In this document: piece after piece, positions 11,363 to 11,643 of the stretch
Numbering within the stretch: the first letter of the stretch is position 1
How the letters are laid out: every line of letters starts with the position of its first letter
Source: Brevundimonas sp. UBA4609
Lineage (GTDB): Bacteria; Pseudomonadota; Alphaproteobacteria; Caulobacterales; Caulobacteraceae
NCBI GenBank assembly: GCA_002386585.1
Contig: DGIZ01000085.1
Location: 1 to 11,643 of the forward strand
Direction: 5' to 3'
DNA length: 11,643 bases
Program-made: the position numbers and the translations under genes
Notes under the pieces: generated by a model
Databases searched by the model: none
What the model saw: only the letters and a program-made list of their open reading frames with translations
What the model was told of the DNA's origin: nothing

Positions 11363-11466
11363 TGAACGTCTCTCCCGATGATTATGGTTCTTCGTGAGCC
11401 TGCCCTAGCAGAGCGGGCCGGTCAGGCCCATTGCAATCTTGCATGTGATGATGTGCATATCTGCAT
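11363..11466. promoter_or_regulatory. Divergent mmsA/LysR-type intergenic region
   Basis: This 104-bp region lies between the mmsA start and the LysR-type start. The mmsA ribosome site is at 11370-11376. The half nearest the LysR gene is locally A+T-rich and has TTGCAA (11431-11436), TTGCAT (11439-11444) and a direct repeat TGCATAT (11454-11460 and 11462-11468) with 8-bp periodicity, the second copy running into the LysR start codon. This is a plausible LysR-type binding area. No -35/-10 pair is convincing. Confidence 0.55.
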
Positions 11467-11643
11467 ATGTTCGACTGGGATGATCTGAGGGTGTTTCTGG
11501 CGGCCGCCCGCGCGGGGTCGCTAGCCACGGCGGCGCAGCGGCTGGGCGTGAAATATCCGCTGCAGATCGACGAGGCACCGAAGCCCGACAGCGCGACGGT
11601 GCAGGGGCCGGAACTGGCGCGCGTGCGCGAGCTGATGTACTGG
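11467..11643 (+). CDS. LysR-type regulator start, partial and probably disrupted
   Basis: An open frame of 59 codons runs to the window edge without a stop. Residues 1-28 (MFDWDDLRVFLAAARAGSLA then TAAQRLGV) are a textbook LysR-type N-terminus covering the first helices of the winged helix-turn-helix. The recognition-helix sequence usually following (of the type xATVSRRIxxLE) is absent; instead the frame reads KYPLQIDEAPKPDSATVQGP and ELARVRELMYW, which I cannot assign to any family. The other two forward frames and the reverse strand of 11551-11643 do not restore LysR sequence, so a simple frameshift does not explain it. A recombination, deletion or assembly junction near 11550 is the likely cause. 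No ribosome site precedes the ATG. Divergent placement suggests it once controlled, or still controls, mmsA. Confidence 0.55.
   Translation, partial: MFDWDDLRVFLAAARAGSLATAAQRLGVKYPLQIDEAPKPDSATVQGPELARVRELMYW

Overview
The window is about 68-70% G+C across most of its length. Gene content and codon use suggest an alphaproteobacterium, most likely in Caulobacterales (Brevundimonas/Caulobacter-like). That placement is an inference from protein character and dispersed-repeat style; no database search was run. The window covers propionyl-CoA catabolism almost completely.

Layout. Positions 1-149 hold no gene. They contain a REP-like pair of inverted palindromes and then a strong intrinsic terminator (116-145) that ends a leftward operon. 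Six genes on the minus strand form one tightly packed operon of about 8.1 kb. In transcription order these are pccB (8255-6720), a small AT-rich membrane-protein gene of unknown function (6706-6074), pccA (6081-4105), mutA (4104-2725), scpA/mutB (2728-569) and mce (572-150). Junctions are 13 nt, an 8-nt overlap, 0 nt, a 4-nt overlap and a 4-nt overlap. A 154-bp divergent intergenic region (8256-8409) carries two perfect TTTGCAAA palindromes in inverted 15-bp repeats. On its far side, on the plus strand, is an ScfR/PrpR/RamB-type regulator (8410-9822). A perfect 12-bp hairpin separates the regulator from the convergent mmsA gene (11362-9860). Divergent from mmsA is the start of a LysR-type regulator (11467 to the window end), which stops looking like LysR after about 28 residues.

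How the genes work together. MmsA turns methylmalonate semialdehyde (valine catabolism) into propionyl-CoA. PccA/PccB carboxylate propionyl-CoA to (S)-methylmalonyl-CoA, Mce epimerises it to the (R) form, and the cobalamin-dependent mutase (ScpA with the MutA partner) isomerises it to succinyl-CoA for the TCA cycle. The ScfR-type protein is the obvious acyl-CoA-responsive regulator of both itself and the operon.

Most of the window is well-understood metabolism. The items that deserve a second look are the roughly 30-40% G+C orphan gene placed exactly between the two carboxylase subunit genes, the mirrored operator architecture, the degenerate metal site plus Cys cluster in the regulator, the small mutase subunit that lacks a cobalamin-type domain, and the broken LysR reading frame at the right edge.
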